From assembly GCF_965363235.1 (NCBI RefSeq), contig NC_134844.1, positions 56,230,872-56,294,871 on the forward strand: 64,000 nucleotides of DNA, written 5' to 3'. Shown here in pieces: positions 43,426-56,100 of this stretch. The position numbers and the translations under genes were made by a program. The stretch is from Mytilus galloprovincialis. Its lineage: Eukaryota; Mollusca; Bivalvia; Mytilida; Mytilidae. Below the pieces are notes generated by a model, which did not search any database, was not told the DNA's origin, and saw only the letters and a program-made list of their open reading frames with translations. Every line of letters starts with the position of its first letter. Position 1 is the first letter of the stretch.

Positions 43426-45066
43426 ATGGCAGCCAAATATTGCGAACCGTGCACTGCACGTGGTAAGACTCCAACAGCATTACAATGGTGTACCGAATGT
43501 GAAGAAGCCCTTTGTTCCGAATGTACAGAAGTCCACAAGGTTCAAAAATTTTCTCGATGTCACCATTTGGTTGAGATAAGTAAAATATCGAGCAAAATTC
43601 CTCTATTGCAAAGTTGTTCAAAACATCAACATTTGCCGTTTGATTATTTTTGTGTTAATCATGATGTTATTTGTTGTAAAGAATGTTTACCAAACGATCA
43701 TCGAGCATGCAAGAACGTCACACCAATTGATATAGCATCAAAGAGTTCTAAGCAATCACAGTCATTCCTTGATTATGAAGAACAGTTGAGCTTTCTTTTA
43801 GAAGCATTAGAAAAATTAAAAAACAATCGGAAGGAAAATAGTAGTCGAATAGAACTAGAAGAATCTAAAATTCGGAAAGAAATAGCGAAAGCAAAAGAGA
43901 ATGTCATCAAACGCCTGGAATCTTTAGAAAAATCACTTCTGAAACAACTAACCGAATGGAAGGACAAAGATATGACTGCTATAAAACGACAGGAGAAAGA
44001 AATAGGTGAATTGGTAACATTAACAAAAGCCCGAAAGGAAGCTTTAGAATTCATAAGAGATCATGGTTCTGAGAAACAAGCATTTATCTCAATTCGTTCA
44101 TCTAAACCAATCTTAGATGACATTGAAATCAACGTGAAACAGCTGAGAGAATCGGTGGTAGACACCAGCCTAAGGTTTTTGCAAAATCACTCGAAAGAAT
44201 ATTTAACGGATATCGGTTCAATAGAATTAAAGGAAACGCCTTGCTCCATTTCAATGATTCCATACAAGCAGCGGCAATCTCAAGTTCCAGTCGTTTCGAA
44301 GCGCCATATTACTTCCTTCACACATCTCTACGATATCAATATGAAAGAAAAGTTTAGTGTAGTAACTGGTATCACAGTATCGGACAATAACACATTGATT
44401 ATATGCGATGCTGGTAACAAAAAAGTTTATTTTTGTGATAAGAATGATGCATATCTATCATCTTTCAGCTTTCCACATCCACCATGGGATATAACAGTTA
44501 TACCAGGAACAACTACAGCTGTTATGTCTTGTAAATGGACACCGTACATACAGTTGATCGATATAGATAGACAGCAAATATTAAAAAAGGTAGAAATAAA
44601 ACAAGGTGGAGGTTGGGGTGTTGCTGCTACAAAAGAGAACATATACATCGGAACCAAAGGGAAAATATATGTCCTAGACTTACACGGCAATTTCGTTAGA
44701 ACAATACATTTGAAAAACGTAGATCATTACATTATTTACATTTCCGTTTGCTCAAATGGAAACATCTGTTATTCAACCGACAATGAAGTCCAATGCATTA
44801 CGTCAGTTGGAGAACCTCTTTTCTTTTATACTTCCCCCGATCTTTCTGATGCACGATCTATTCAAATTGATGATGCCGGCAACATTTATGTCATTGGACA
44901 GAATTCACAAAGTATTCATAAACTGACGTGTTCTGGAACCTTATTACACATCTTTTTGAAAGATAATTTGTCCCAACCTCTTGCATTCTGTTTCAGTAAG
45001 GATCTTGCTAAATGTTACATTGCAAATGACGGTGGATCAAAAGTCTCCGTATTTAAGACTGAGTAA
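43426..45066 (+). CDS. TRIM-like gene 3 (two B-boxes, coiled coil, NHL-like propeller)
   Basis: An intact 546-residue paralogue of gene 2 with the same domain positions and all zinc-binding Cys and His residues kept; ATG 4 bp after the acceptor. Changes cluster in the linker between the B-boxes (residues 45-63: CHHLVEISKISSKIPLLQS), in the coiled coil, and across the propeller faces. I count roughly 88 amino-acid differences from gene 2, far more than the surrounding non-coding DNA would predict. Like gene 2 it lacks a RING finger and would act as an adaptor or recognition protein. Polyadenylation may use CATAAA at 45,116-45,121. Confidence 0.9.
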   Translation: MAAKYCEPCTARGKTPTALQWCTECEEALCSECTEVHKVQKFSRCHHLVEISKISSKIPLLQSCSKHQHLPFDYFCVNHDVICCKECLPNDHRACKNVTPIDIASKSSKQSQSFLDYEEQLSFLLEALEKLKNNRKENSSRIELEESKIRKEIAKAKENVIKRLESLEKSLLKQLTEWKDKDMTAIKRQEKEIGELVTLTKARKEALEFIRDHGSEKQAFISIRSSKPILDDIEINVKQLRESVVDTSLRFLQNHSKEYLTDIGSIELKETPCSISMIPYKQRQSQVPVVSKRHITSFTHLYDINMKEKFSVVTGITVSDNNTLIICDAGNKKVYFCDKNDAYLSSFSFPHPPWDITVIPGTTTAVMSCKWTPYIQLIDIDRQQILKKVEIKQGGGWGVAATKENIYIGTKGKIYVLDLHGNFVRTIHLKNVDHYIIYISVCSNGNICYSTDNEVQCITSVGEPLFFYTSPDLSDARSIQIDDAGNIYVIGQNSQSIHKLTCSGTLLHIFLKDNLSQPLAFCFSKDLAKCYIANDGGSKVSVFKTE

Positions 45067-45384
45067 CATTTAGAATGAGTTGTTGAAATAAGTTTTATAA
45101 ATTGTCAATACATTGCATAAACGTACTACATCAGGTTTTGATTGAAAGTAAAACATTACGCTTAAAGGAAAAAACTCTATATATGATTTAAAGTTTGAAG
45201 GTATTGCAGTATTATCATTTGTGATGTTACAAGTGAAATTATAACAGACGTTTTCAATTCTTTTGATGTTTTTGATTTTTTTTTAGTTTGTTATTTTTGT
45301 TATTCTGCTTTTTATATATAGAGTATAGAGTGTTTTTTGGCAATTTATGACATATTTCCCACATATTTGTCCTAACTGTATGTT

Positions 45385-45640
45385 TTGTTCACACATCGTT
45401 GTCAATATAATGGAATTTTATGCGACTATAATACAAGTGAGAGAATAAACTACATATAAAACCCGGTTTAATCCATCATTTTTTTCATTAAAAAATGCCT
45501 ATATCAAGTCACGAACATGACAGTTGTTTCCATTCGTTTGATGTGTTTAAGCGTTTGATTTTGTCATTTAATTAGGGACTTTCGGTTTTGTATTTTTCTC
45601 GGAGTTTAGTATTTTTGTGATTCTACATTTTATAATTTTT
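45385..45640 (+). repeat. dispersed repeat, family A, unit B copy
   Basis: Counterpart of 31,690-31,935; both derive from one insertion before the duplication. Confidence 0.75.
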
Positions 45641-47299
45641 TACCGTCGAAGGAAGCCCAAAAGGACTGACGACGATCATCTCATGTGTCTGTTATTTTGT
45701 ATGTCCTTTCGGTAAGCATTGTGCATTTTTTTAAATCGATTATGAAGAACCATTGCACTTTATTTTAAAAGCATGAGGATAATTGAAAATACCTCAGAGA
45801 GAAAATTGTAGTAGTTTAGGACAATAAAAACACCAATCTGACAAGAAGACAAAATTGTAACGGGAAAAACGTCTGACGAAGATGTTTTTGCATCCTTCAC
45901 ATGCTACAGCAATGAACTATCTTATGTACTATGCAAATAATTTTAGCAAACAATATCAGTATTTAAGATAAATTAGTAACATTTTCAAAACTTGTTTTGG
46001 GAGAATACCTTGTATAAACTGGTATTACAACAGTAATTTTTTAAAAGTAAAGCTAGATGGAACAAACGAAAAAAGTTTCATTTAACTTTTGAACATTACT
46101 CTGTCATACTTATTGGTTATTTTTCATATATACATACTCAAATATTTGTTTTATAATGTATGTTGAACGGCTGTTGTCTCGTTGACTTATTCTCGACATC
46201 CCATTTATAAGTCCTTCATGACGTAGTCAAATTAGACTGTAAGCCTGAGAGTTATCCGTGCTTCCAATAGAATATTCATAGGTTTGATTGGAAGTATATT
46301 TGTGCAATGTTTATATTCATAATTGTTTAATACAGAAAAAATATTTTCTTAAATACAATGTTCTAGATTAACAATCATATTAAATTAATAGTTGCTTCCG
46401 TTTAGGTCCAGAGATGCAGACATTGGGTTTTGTGATTTAATTTCGTAAATGTATGACGTAAAAATCATAAATGTGGAAGGCACTCGAAGTGGATTCGATT
46501 TTAAAAATTAAATATTTATTTGAAATTCATAAAATATACGAGCTCTTACTTAGAACTCTCAGTTCATCTGATTTCTCCAATCTCGTTAGTGTAATTGTTA
46601 ATTATAACGTCTCAAATAATTCAATCACAATTATCATCTGGTAATAATGTAATATATATATTAAAAGAAATTTCAGATCAAATTTGACTTTTGTTCAGAT
46701 TGGGCAATTGTCGCAGAAATTTTGACAGTTGGAAACTTGCATTTAAAATTTTAGTTAGCTGCCTTTTTTTCTGTAATGCTTTATTCATAAGATTGATATT
46801 TGGTAGACAATTATAAATATTATGAAAAGTGACAGACTTTGTTTGAGTTTTCTTCAAGCTTATATACTGTTACCCTGTTGTGTTTGCATGTTATGCTTTT
46901 ATCTTTTAACGTGATATTTTGTGGGGGATCATTGCCATTGAGAAATTGCTTGAAATTATAGTTTTCTGCACTGCTTTCTATAAAGAAGGAAGCAATTGAC
47001 AATAGTTTGACTATATAGCTAGAGCAGAGACGTTACAACTGAAGTTTGGTTGATTATTTTTTTACCAGTAACAACGTACTGCTTGTCCCAGCATAAGTGT
47101 AAATGCCTCCAAATGAATATAAATATATCAGGCTATAAAAGATATGTTGTATTGGAGCTACAGAAGAGCTGTTCAAACTTAAAGTACGTCGCATTTGAAA
47201 TGAGTGAAATAACATCGTTAAAATCAGGTTTTTACCAATAAACAAAATCTTAAATTGAATCAACAAATGCCTCATATGTATATCAGAGATGCCAATAAA
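45641..47299. other. unit B intergenic sequence
   Basis: Matches 31,936-33,834 apart from the 240-bp indel. Contains the frame-changed copy of the possible exon relic at 46,750-47,002. No gene. Confidence 0.45.
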
Positions 47300-47400
47300 A
47301 GGCACTAGTCGTATACCGCTGTTAAAAAAGGTTACACACTAAAGCCGAGGGAAAACATCAATTATAAGAAGAAAACAACGGAACGACACAATCAATGAAC
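47300..47400 (+). repeat. dispersed repeat, family K, unit B copy
   Basis: See 33,835-33,930. Confidence 0.65.
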
Positions 47401-48939
47401 CGAGTTAAATACTTAATTGAAATATTTGTAATTTCAAATTTAATTAAGGAAATCTTCAATCGTTACAAATAGTAAACATATTGATATATTGTTACGAAAC
47501 TAATGGAGTACCTGTATCATTAAAATCCCATCTTTATATCAACAATATAGAGAAAAAGAAATATTCATTTGACCAAGTAGGTCGAATTTTTCGAATTGTT
47601 CGAACCTGATGCAGACGATTCGAACACCTTACATCCCTCAATTTGAGAATCGACTAAGCTCTCCATTAGGATATTTATTACATCTAATCATTAATTATCC
47701 ATCGGGGCATTCATATTAAAAAAATATATTAACACCATGCTTCAAATAATGAAGGTCAGTCGCAATTGGTTTTATCTCCAGTTCTGTAATAATTTTCGTA
47801 AATATCCTTTGACAATTGCAAAAATCTTTAACTAACGATACCAGGAATATCCTTAACAAGTTTACAATTTTAAGTGGACAAACCCAAGTAAAAAATGAAC
47901 ACCTCAAAGAAACATCAATAGAACCATACAAATACTACATGCTTGCAGGTATACCATATCTCATATCAAAATCACATCATGCAGAAATGCACCTATGTGA
48001 TCTTCTCCTTATTTGAGTTTTTGCTGCTATCCAAAATGATTCGCGATTGTTTGCGATTTTCTGTTTTTTTTAAAAATAAATTACCACAGGGTTGAGCACA
48101 CTCGGCTAGCTGTCTTCCATTAACGGTTCATTTTCAAAAATGATCAATGTATTCAATAAGAAGTTATTCCAAAGTTGAAATGCTGAAAGGAAATCCCCAA
48201 TGGAACGTTGCACATGCACAAAATTTAATTACATGAACGTACATATTTATATACACGAAGCACTTAAAGCATGTTGTAGATTGAATATTAAAAGCAATGT
48301 TTCACTAAATAAAATCTATAAACGGTTGGCACTGCTTTAAATTAGTGTCTCCTCCTCAACATTCTTGAAAATTGAATAAAAGACATGCTATTTTAGTGTT
48401 TGGTACAGATTTGCTGTCACTGTGCGACACAGATCAACATAGCACCTAATATGAGCAAACCAGAGACCTCTTTATGTCAGAAAACACTATCAAACATCCA
48501 AACATACTATCCACACTGATCTGTGTCCACACTTGTTACCTGTAAAAACAATAAAGAAATTAAGGCTGCATTTACTGATAACCCTTTATCGAACGAGGAC
48601 ACAGTACTTATTTACTTTTATAATACTGATAATGAAACATCTATATCAGTCCTTTATGTAAATTGAATAACCGACAAGATCAAAGGTAAGGTTTATTTGT
48701 CAGAATAGCTACTTTTTAAAGTCATATAAGCATTTAATGTTCAAAATGTATAGTAAAAATATATCGTAATAATAAGGGAATATTTCCTTTTTACCCGTTC
48801 CCGTCAAGGCCTATTCAGCTTTGTTTATCCAAGAGAGAATGTTTTTACTCTGAGACGAGCAGTCTTTGCTCTCATATCTTTATTTCGCTTGTTAAGCAAA
48901 CAGACAGCACATATCAATTTTTAAGCCTTTTGTTTTATC
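47401..48939. other. unit B intergenic sequence with the empty site of the 4.2-kb element
   Basis: GATATATTGTTACGAAAC at 47,483-47,500 is the uninterrupted site. The rest matches 38,225-39,650. No gene. Confidence 0.7.
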
Positions 48940-49015
48940 TGACCGGGGTACGAACCAAGAACCTCGAGCTCTTGCACTCGAGTGCGCGTCCTTTAGACTA
49001 TTGAGGCAGTAAATG
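48940..49015 (-). repeat. tRNA-like SINE head, unit B copy
   Basis: Counterpart of 39,655-39,735, missing about ten bases of the variable-arm region. Confidence 0.45.
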
Positions 49016-49228
49016 GAGATTTTGGTTTACGTAAATGTGACAGCAATCCAACGAAACATAAAACTAAATTGATCAATAGGTCGATATATAGCAGGTCTTT
49101 TATATTGATATCAACTTCAATGACTATCACGAAGCACGCTCGAGGTCAATATTTTCCGATGCAAAATACCTAAAACGAAAGCACAAACGCTTATCCTGTT
49201 TTAACAGTACAGATAGTTTTCCGTTTAC

Positions 49229-51184
49229 GTAAGTAAGTAAGTAAATTTTATTTAGAGTCGGCACATATATGCATAATAACAGACAAAACATGAGCCCTGG
49301 TGAGGTCTTTAACCGACTATCACATAGAAAATCATGCAGCATCATGCAAATACTATCAAATAAAAATGAAAAAAAAATTCAATATAATGAAAGCAAATCT
49401 ATTTGAGTTGTGAGTCTCCAGAGTCAAAGTTCATGTGGCAAGCGCCTCTATGTGCATTGAAACGGGGGAATCAGCAAATCACTTGAAGATAATAAAATAT
49501 AGCAGACTAAAAGCATAAAAACAATAAATAAATAAATATAAGCACTAGCATTTAATGGCAGATATATTCAGTAAATGCATAAAAGCAGAGCAAAAGGCCT
49601 TATAAAAAGAAGGAAAGACATTTCAGCTTTGAGACAGCACTGGATGGACAAGACATGAACTGCAGTAGCATTTTTGACCCCCACACCAGGAATATATATA
49701 ATTCCTAAACTAGTCAAAAGAAGTCATGAGTCTAGCCTCATTAGGAAGTGAGTTCGATACTTGTGCTGCCTCAAATCTAAAGGACCTTTTACCATAACTT
49801 GAGGTTCTAGGTCTAGGTACCTCAGCAGTGTTTACATACCTGAAATTATATGAATTGTTTTTATTACAACTAAATCTTGAATAAATAAAGGACATTTTTT
49901 ATTAATTATTTTAAAGGTCTCCAAGGCAATGGAGCGCATTCTACGAGTTTTTAATGATGGAAGGTTTGAAATCTGCAGGAGCATGAGGAGTGTTTCGTAT
50001 GAGCTATGATGGTCTTCATAAATAAATCGAAGCGCTCGTTCTTGTATTTTTTCTATTTTTCTGGTATTTTGTTCCCCAAAGAAGTGCAAAGTCAAAGGGC
50101 AGTAACTAAAATTAGACATAATAAAAGAGTAATAAATTGTAAGTTTACTCAGTTTGTTTAGATGTTTCCCAACTCCTTTCAAAACATTTAATTGCCTTGC
50201 AGCCTTTTTACAAATATTCGAAATATGTTAATTAAAGTTTAATTTAAAATCAATCGTAACTCCAAGTAGTTTAACTTCATCCTCACATGATATAGAAATA
50301 CTATTCAAATCAAAACACAATCTTTTTATCATGTGTTTTTTTGCCAAGAGAGATAGCTTGAAATTTCTCTGGGTTGGCCTGCATTTTATTGGAAGAAAAC
50401 CACTGTATTACATAATTGCTGTCTTCCTCAAGAGCAGAAATTACATCTTGTAAGGAATTTCCTGACTTTGACAAAGTATTGTCATCAGCATAATTATTTA
50501 AAGAACAATTTTTTATAAAAAAAGAACAAATCATTAATAAAAATGTTAAATAGGATGGGTCCAAGGATGGAACCTTGTGGTACCCCTTTAAATATGTCAA
50601 GCATACCACTTAAATTTTTGTTTACTTTCACACACTGTTTTCTTTTTGTTAAATACCTATATAACATATCAAGTGAGGATTTGGAGAGACCATAAGCTTT
50701 TAGTTTCAGTAGCAGTAAGTCATGGGGGAGACAGTCAAATGTTTTGACAAGTCCATAAGGATAGCTGCAAGGTATTTATTTTGATCTAAGGCTAATTTCC
50801 AATCTTCAATCACTCTTAATAAAGTTGGCTGACATCCAAAACCAGATCTAAAAGCTGCCAAAAAAGGACTGAAGATTTTATCAAAGTACTGTACTAATTG
50901 TACTTCTATGGCATTTTCAAAAATTTTAGAAATAGCCGGTAATACACTTACCGGTCTATAATTTCCCTTTTCTAATACACTATTTTTTTTTTGTGAAAAG
51001 CTGCAACTTGAGCTTCCTTAAGACGGTCAGGGAAGGTCGATGATGATAATGATAAATTAACAATATCTGTAAGGTTTTAAAAAATGCAGTAACTTAGGTG
51101 AGATACCATTTATACCAGTGGCTTTTTTAACATTAGTTTTACGTATACGTTTCTCAACAAAGTCTTGATTACATTTACATTAGA
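49229..51184 (-). mobile_element. 5'-truncated LINE (CR1/L2-like), inserted in unit B
   Basis: Flanked by GTTTAC on both sides (49,223-49,228 and 51,185-51,190); unit A (39,943-39,960) has the empty site. The 3' end on the minus strand is (TTAC)n, typical of LINEs that end in short tandem repeats. Reverse-transcriptase features on the minus strand in order: NYRPVSVLPAISKIFE near 50,970-50,920; FRSGFGCQPTLL near 50,850; YADD at 50,492-50,481 within NYADDNTLS; the thumb region FSYCPLTLHFFG and KIEKIQERALRFIYEDHHSS near 50,110-50,020; and the C-terminal PRTSSYGKRSFRFEAAQVSN near 49,810-49,750. The endonuclease half is missing and the frame is interrupted in several places. It inserted after the segmental duplication. 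Confidence 0.85.
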
Positions 51185-51190
51185 GTTTAC

Positions 51191-52379
51191 ATTAAATGAG
51201 TTGGAGTTATCGTCCTTGGTTGCTATTTCAGAGCTAACTGGTGGATTTTGAAATTAAAATAAACTAAATAGAATATGACGTAGAACAATTGAGTCAGACA
51301 AAAGATATTTACTGCATCGTATTGACAATTTGAATACAATCAAACAACAGCAAATTATTCAGAAAACATTATTGAAACATTCAAGATAGTTGTTTTTTTA
51401 AAGTTTTTGTGGACGTTGCCCTCATAGATTTTTCAAAGCCGTCCACAAACCCCGTCTGAACGAGCTGCATACTGGATTACTATGGCAACAGAATACGCTT
51501 GCTCGAAAATCCTTTCTGTGATTGGACAAAATGCTGTCATGGTGGGTGATTTGGTTGTGTTTGAAAAAACGTCTCGTTAATTATATCGTGACGCAAAGCA
51601 AGTGAAAAACTATAAATATTTGAACTAGATCTTACAAAGATTTATATTTTTATTAAAATAATTGTTTCTCCAATAGCTCTTTGCAACCATGACAGCTGTT
51701 TATTCGGGACAACTACATAATTTTTAATGTAAACTTTGTTGTACGAACGTACATGACTTTTAGAACGCACCTACGCATGTGATATTTCCGCGGGGTTTTG
51801 GTGAATGTAAACAGAATTTCTTGTAGTTTCATTCAGATGGAGATTTAAAATTTAAGTCATTGTGCTTCTGAAGGTTATCGAAATGATAGTTTTAAACATA
51901 TACTCAAATTTAAATACGTCGGATATCTTTTTTAAAGATAGTTCTTGTTTTTAATTATAAAACAATAAAATCGAGTATATAAACCGGATTATATGATATA
52001 GGAAAGGACGATTAACTGAGAAACGGAATGATAAACTTTTGCTAACCTCCCCATCATAGAAATTGTTGTATTTTTTTCTTGATTTTTCTTTACTCTTTAT
52101 GTATGAGTGACAATTTTTTATTTCAAAATTGATTGTTTTGTATCAGCTGAGTAAAGCAGTTATACGTGGGATTTGATCTTGTCTGGAAAATAGTAATTAA
52201 CATGCAGATACTGGTAATCTATGTCTACATCTAATCTCAAGCCTATGGACCTTTGCCGAGATTAAATGTTTTCCGAACCACAAATAATCTATCAATTATA
52301 TATACAAGAAAGTAAGAGTCTTTTATAATATCAGTGGTGTATGGTACCAATCAGATTGGACGTTCGGTGACTATCAATG
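51191..52379. other. unit B right part
   Basis: Matches 39,955-40,980 except for 51,478-51,950, which is unrelated to unit A. No gene. Confidence 0.45.
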
Positions 52380-52930
52380 TATTTTATTTCGTTTGAAATA
52401 GGGTTTTTCCCGTTTGCTATTTGTAGTATTATTTATAGATGGGAACTAGTATAACTAGTTCGGATACTGGTTTTGTAACAGTATGTACTATTTATAAGTT
52501 TGATGTTAGGTGCAGGAGGCACGAGGAAAGTTTTGGCGGTTTTTATGGGTGGGGTTTAAAGGTACTATATAAAGTTTGGGATTTAAATGTATTAGTATCG
52601 AAGGTGCTCGCAGTTACGTCGAATTGAAGTTGGTCACATAGGTATATGTGCAGTTGCTGCTATGTTTTGTACGTACAGGCGTTGGAGGTATTAGCCGGGG
52701 GAAAAGAAACGATGCGAAAGAGGAACAATGTTATATGTCATGTGTTTATATATTGTTTCAATCAAAGAAATATGTACAATAAAGTAAAATAAAATATTAT
52801 ATCGTAAGAGAAAATAATATGTTACTGCGAGCAACTAATCCTATATCTGTGTTTGTCTTGTTTATAGCCTATTGAATTTAGAGATTAAATGCTTTAAATT
52901 CGGACGAGCAGGGCGAGGGAGAATTTAAGT
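52380..52930 (+). mobile_element. unit-B-specific insertion of unknown type
   Basis: Unit A reads GACTATCAGTATAAAG without interruption (40,970-40,986); here about 550 bp lie between the two halves. The insert has a TATATAAAG near 52,565 and an AATAAAG near 52,780 and no gene; a 62-residue frame is not convincing. It could be a solitary LTR-like or MITE-like remnant, but I found no clear ends or target duplication. Confidence 0.4.
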
Positions 52931-53120
52931 ATAAAGTTTATCAGGTCACACATACCTGTATATTATCGATGATCTAATCTCGTATTTCCCGTTTAAAAGG
53001 TATAAGAGTGGATAATAAATAGACATGTTACGAAAAGGTATATTCACGACGCTGAGGTTGACAAATTACACTTTAAATGTGGGGACTTTGTCGAAACACA
53101 AAAGAGATTACCTGTGTATA

Positions 53121-53892
53121 CATATATTTATTTACAGTGATTGTATGCTTTTAAAAATAGATTAGCATCATGTAATTATACTGAAGAGATGAGTAGATGA
53201 TAATTTCTGAACACTGAAAATAAATACTTCGTGCATTGTATCAGAGATTCTTGTTTAATTCCTACAAGAATGTAACACCTCCCGAAACGTAAGAGTATTT
53301 TTATAAGCTAGAGTTAAAAGAGGGAATACGTTCTCTGCGCAATGCTAGGCGTTGTCGTAGAAGTAGAAAAAAGAAGTACAGGTTCCAGCCCCGGCGCCGG
53401 GGAGGAAGTTACGAATCAAATCTACTCTAACATCTTTAGGTTGACTTTCTAGGTATTTTATACATATTTTAAGGCCTGGTATTTCGTTATCATAAGAAAT
53501 CAAATGGACAAGGTATAATTTGCAGTTGTCAGTTCACACAGGCAGACATCTATACATATATTTATTAACAGTGATTGTATGCTTCTAAAAATAGATTAAC
53601 ATCCTATAATTATACTGAAGAGATGAGTAGATGATCATTCCTGTACACTAAAAATAAAAACTTCGTGTATTGAATCAGAGATCCTTGTTTAATTCCTACA
53701 AGAAGGTAACACCTCCCGAAACGAAATCTTATTTTTATAAGCTAGAGTTAGAGGAGGGGATAAGGTCTCTGCTCAATGCTAGGCCGTGTTGTCGTAGAAG
53801 TTAGAAAAGAAAATGTACAGGTTCCAGCCCCGGCGCCGGGGAGGAAGTTATGAATCAAATCTACTCTAACATCGTTAGGTTGATTTTCTAGG
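53121..53892 (+). repeat. direct repeat pair with a GC-rich palindrome
   Basis: About 335 bp at 53,121-53,455 recur at 53,555-53,892 with a 434-bp period and roughly 90 percent identity. Each copy contains CCCCGGCGCCGGGG (53,389-53,402 and 53,828-53,841), a perfect 14-bp palindrome that is striking in AT-rich DNA, followed by GAGGAAGTTA. Function unknown. Confidence 0.75.
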
Positions 53893-55261
53893 CACTAAAA
53901 TATTATAATTATTCTAACTGACAGTCTTTCAAATTGGATTATGAAAATACATATCTTCGAAAAATTATAATTTTTTGTGTGTGATAACTAGGGTTTATAG
54001 TCTTGAACCACTAAAAAATCTAGTCTGCCCTTCCACGAAATATTTAATTAGAATTTTTTCAAATGTTTATGAATTTTCGAAAATTCCACCTGACAACCGA
54101 TCGGACAATAGTTTTAAGTTGAATTAATACAGACAAGATCCTTAATTGATGCGCATTAGCTTGTTGATACATTTGTCTTTTAAAATACAACTGACATACA
54201 AGGATCGTCATGGTGCAATGTGGATAGATTTATCGGTTTCAAAGAGCACAATTGGCAGCGCGTCATCCCTACAATTGCTTCCCTTTCTACGATTGTGAAA
54301 ATGAACTGGCGTAATGGGGAGATAATTTTGACGAAGTGGAATCCTGACTGCAAAACTAGGTTCGGCAATAGGATGAATAATCATTTTCAGATTTCAGGAA
54401 ATAAGCTTAATGCATGAAAAATTCGAGCAATAACTTAATGCCTAGGCGTTAGCTTATTGCCTAGGATTTAAGCTTAATGCCGTATTTCACTTATTGCAGC
54501 TAACACATATATATATATATATATATATATACAAGTCTAAATTGAAAACTACGTTCAAATCTATGATTCCGTTAGATAAAAACCGCAATTGTTAAACGTG
54601 TGCATGTAAAACAAATTTTATTGTAGAAAGGTCTAAATACAGCACAAACAACATTTTCCAAAAAAAGTGAAAAAGTATATTTAAACAAAACGCATTTGAC
54701 TAACAGGTTGAACAACTGATGTTCTTTAACCCCGCTGACTGCCATTGGCGATTGCCAAATAAAATTGATCACGAGATGTAACAAAATATAAATTTAAAAC
54801 TAAACAGAAAACAATAAACTTGTGATCCAGATGGTATGCCACAAACAAAAGGTGTCAATATTTTTTTTTGTACACCAGATCTAGATTTCGACAATGTCTC
54901 TTCAGTGATGTTAGGGATCGAAACGGTATTTGGAAGGCCATATAATTTACCCTCAATTAAATAGACTTGAATTTTAAGAGTCAATATAGTATGAACGGAT
55001 CATATGAACCGGAGGGAAAATAGGATACAAGCCCAAACGAAAAGATATAAACAAGTCTAAATTGAAATATATATATTACATAGATTACTTATAAATCCAA
55101 CATTTCCGGTATGAATAGTTTTAAATCACTAGTCCTTTCATGTTTTATATAACAATCTTCAGGTGAAACTATACATGATTAACGTAACTATGTAACGGTA
55201 GGTATGTAACGTCATAGTTGTCGTTGAGTATACAAAAGGAGATAAATCGTATTACACTAAG
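53893..55261. other. non-coding; TA microsatellite
   Basis: No gene. A perfect (AT)n run is at 54,507-54,531. Near 54,400-54,475 the words TTAATGC and TGCCTAGG recur several times. The small frames nearby are not convincing. Confidence 0.5.
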
Positions 55262-56100
55262 GCCGTGTTCACACCAAACGCCGTTTAGAGTAAACATGTT
55301 TACATTTGGTTTAATGTAATGTACACTAGTTTCACATTAAATTTGTTCACATCTATACACCTTGTTTAGCTACCTGTACATAAGATTTGTTCACACTTGT
55401 AAACTATATGTCATTTAAATGTTCATTACGTAGAACCGAATTCAAATTTTCGAACAACTTTTCTAGCAGTTAGGGTACGACCATTTGAAAAAGGGGGATG
55501 GATTTTTCCACAATTTGATTAAAAAAAATCGGGTCACTCAGATGATAAGAATGAACAAATATTCTGAATCTAAAGTTTCCCCATACATTATAGTGTTAAA
55601 TATTGAATTGGTACCATCGAAAAAAAAACTAATTACAAACTTTCGCGCGAGAAAAATTTCTGACTCAGACCCCCGACCCCCTTTTTTTTAAGTAAAGTGG
55701 TTGCTCCTTTAAGAAAGTCATTTCGGATGATTTGCAGTAGTTTAAAGATGTCTCGATTACGCATTAAAAACGTAGGCTCGCCATGATCGTGCTTACAGAC
55801 GAAGAAAAAGAATTGCGATGTTAAGGATCACTACATTTCTATCTTTTCTGTTTGTTTCAAATGGTATTTTTTCTCCAAGAAGTATTTGGCAAAGGGAGGG
55901 GGTAATGTTTTTTTTAATTATTTCTAATTGTATTTTAACGGATCTGAGATACTACACAAACAAATAATTAACCTCGCCCTTTTTTCAGTAATGCATTTAT
56001 GAGTGAACCGTTGTTTGAGTATAAAGACCAGTGGCAATTGAAGATTTTAGACTGAAATAATGATTAAAATTTAATTATAAATTTGTTTTGCATTTGAATA

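Larger units (their letters stand above)
41040..53020 (+). repeat. tandem segmental duplication, unit B
   Basis: Partner of unit A; see 23,400-41,040. It lacks the palindromic and 4.2-kb elements and carries the LINE and the 52,380 insertion instead. Non-coding parts match unit A at about 93-95 percent by eye. Confidence 0.8.

Noticed and set aside
52439-52627. A 62-residue frame within the 550-bp insertion
   Set aside because: Too short, no homologous motif, and no context for translation.
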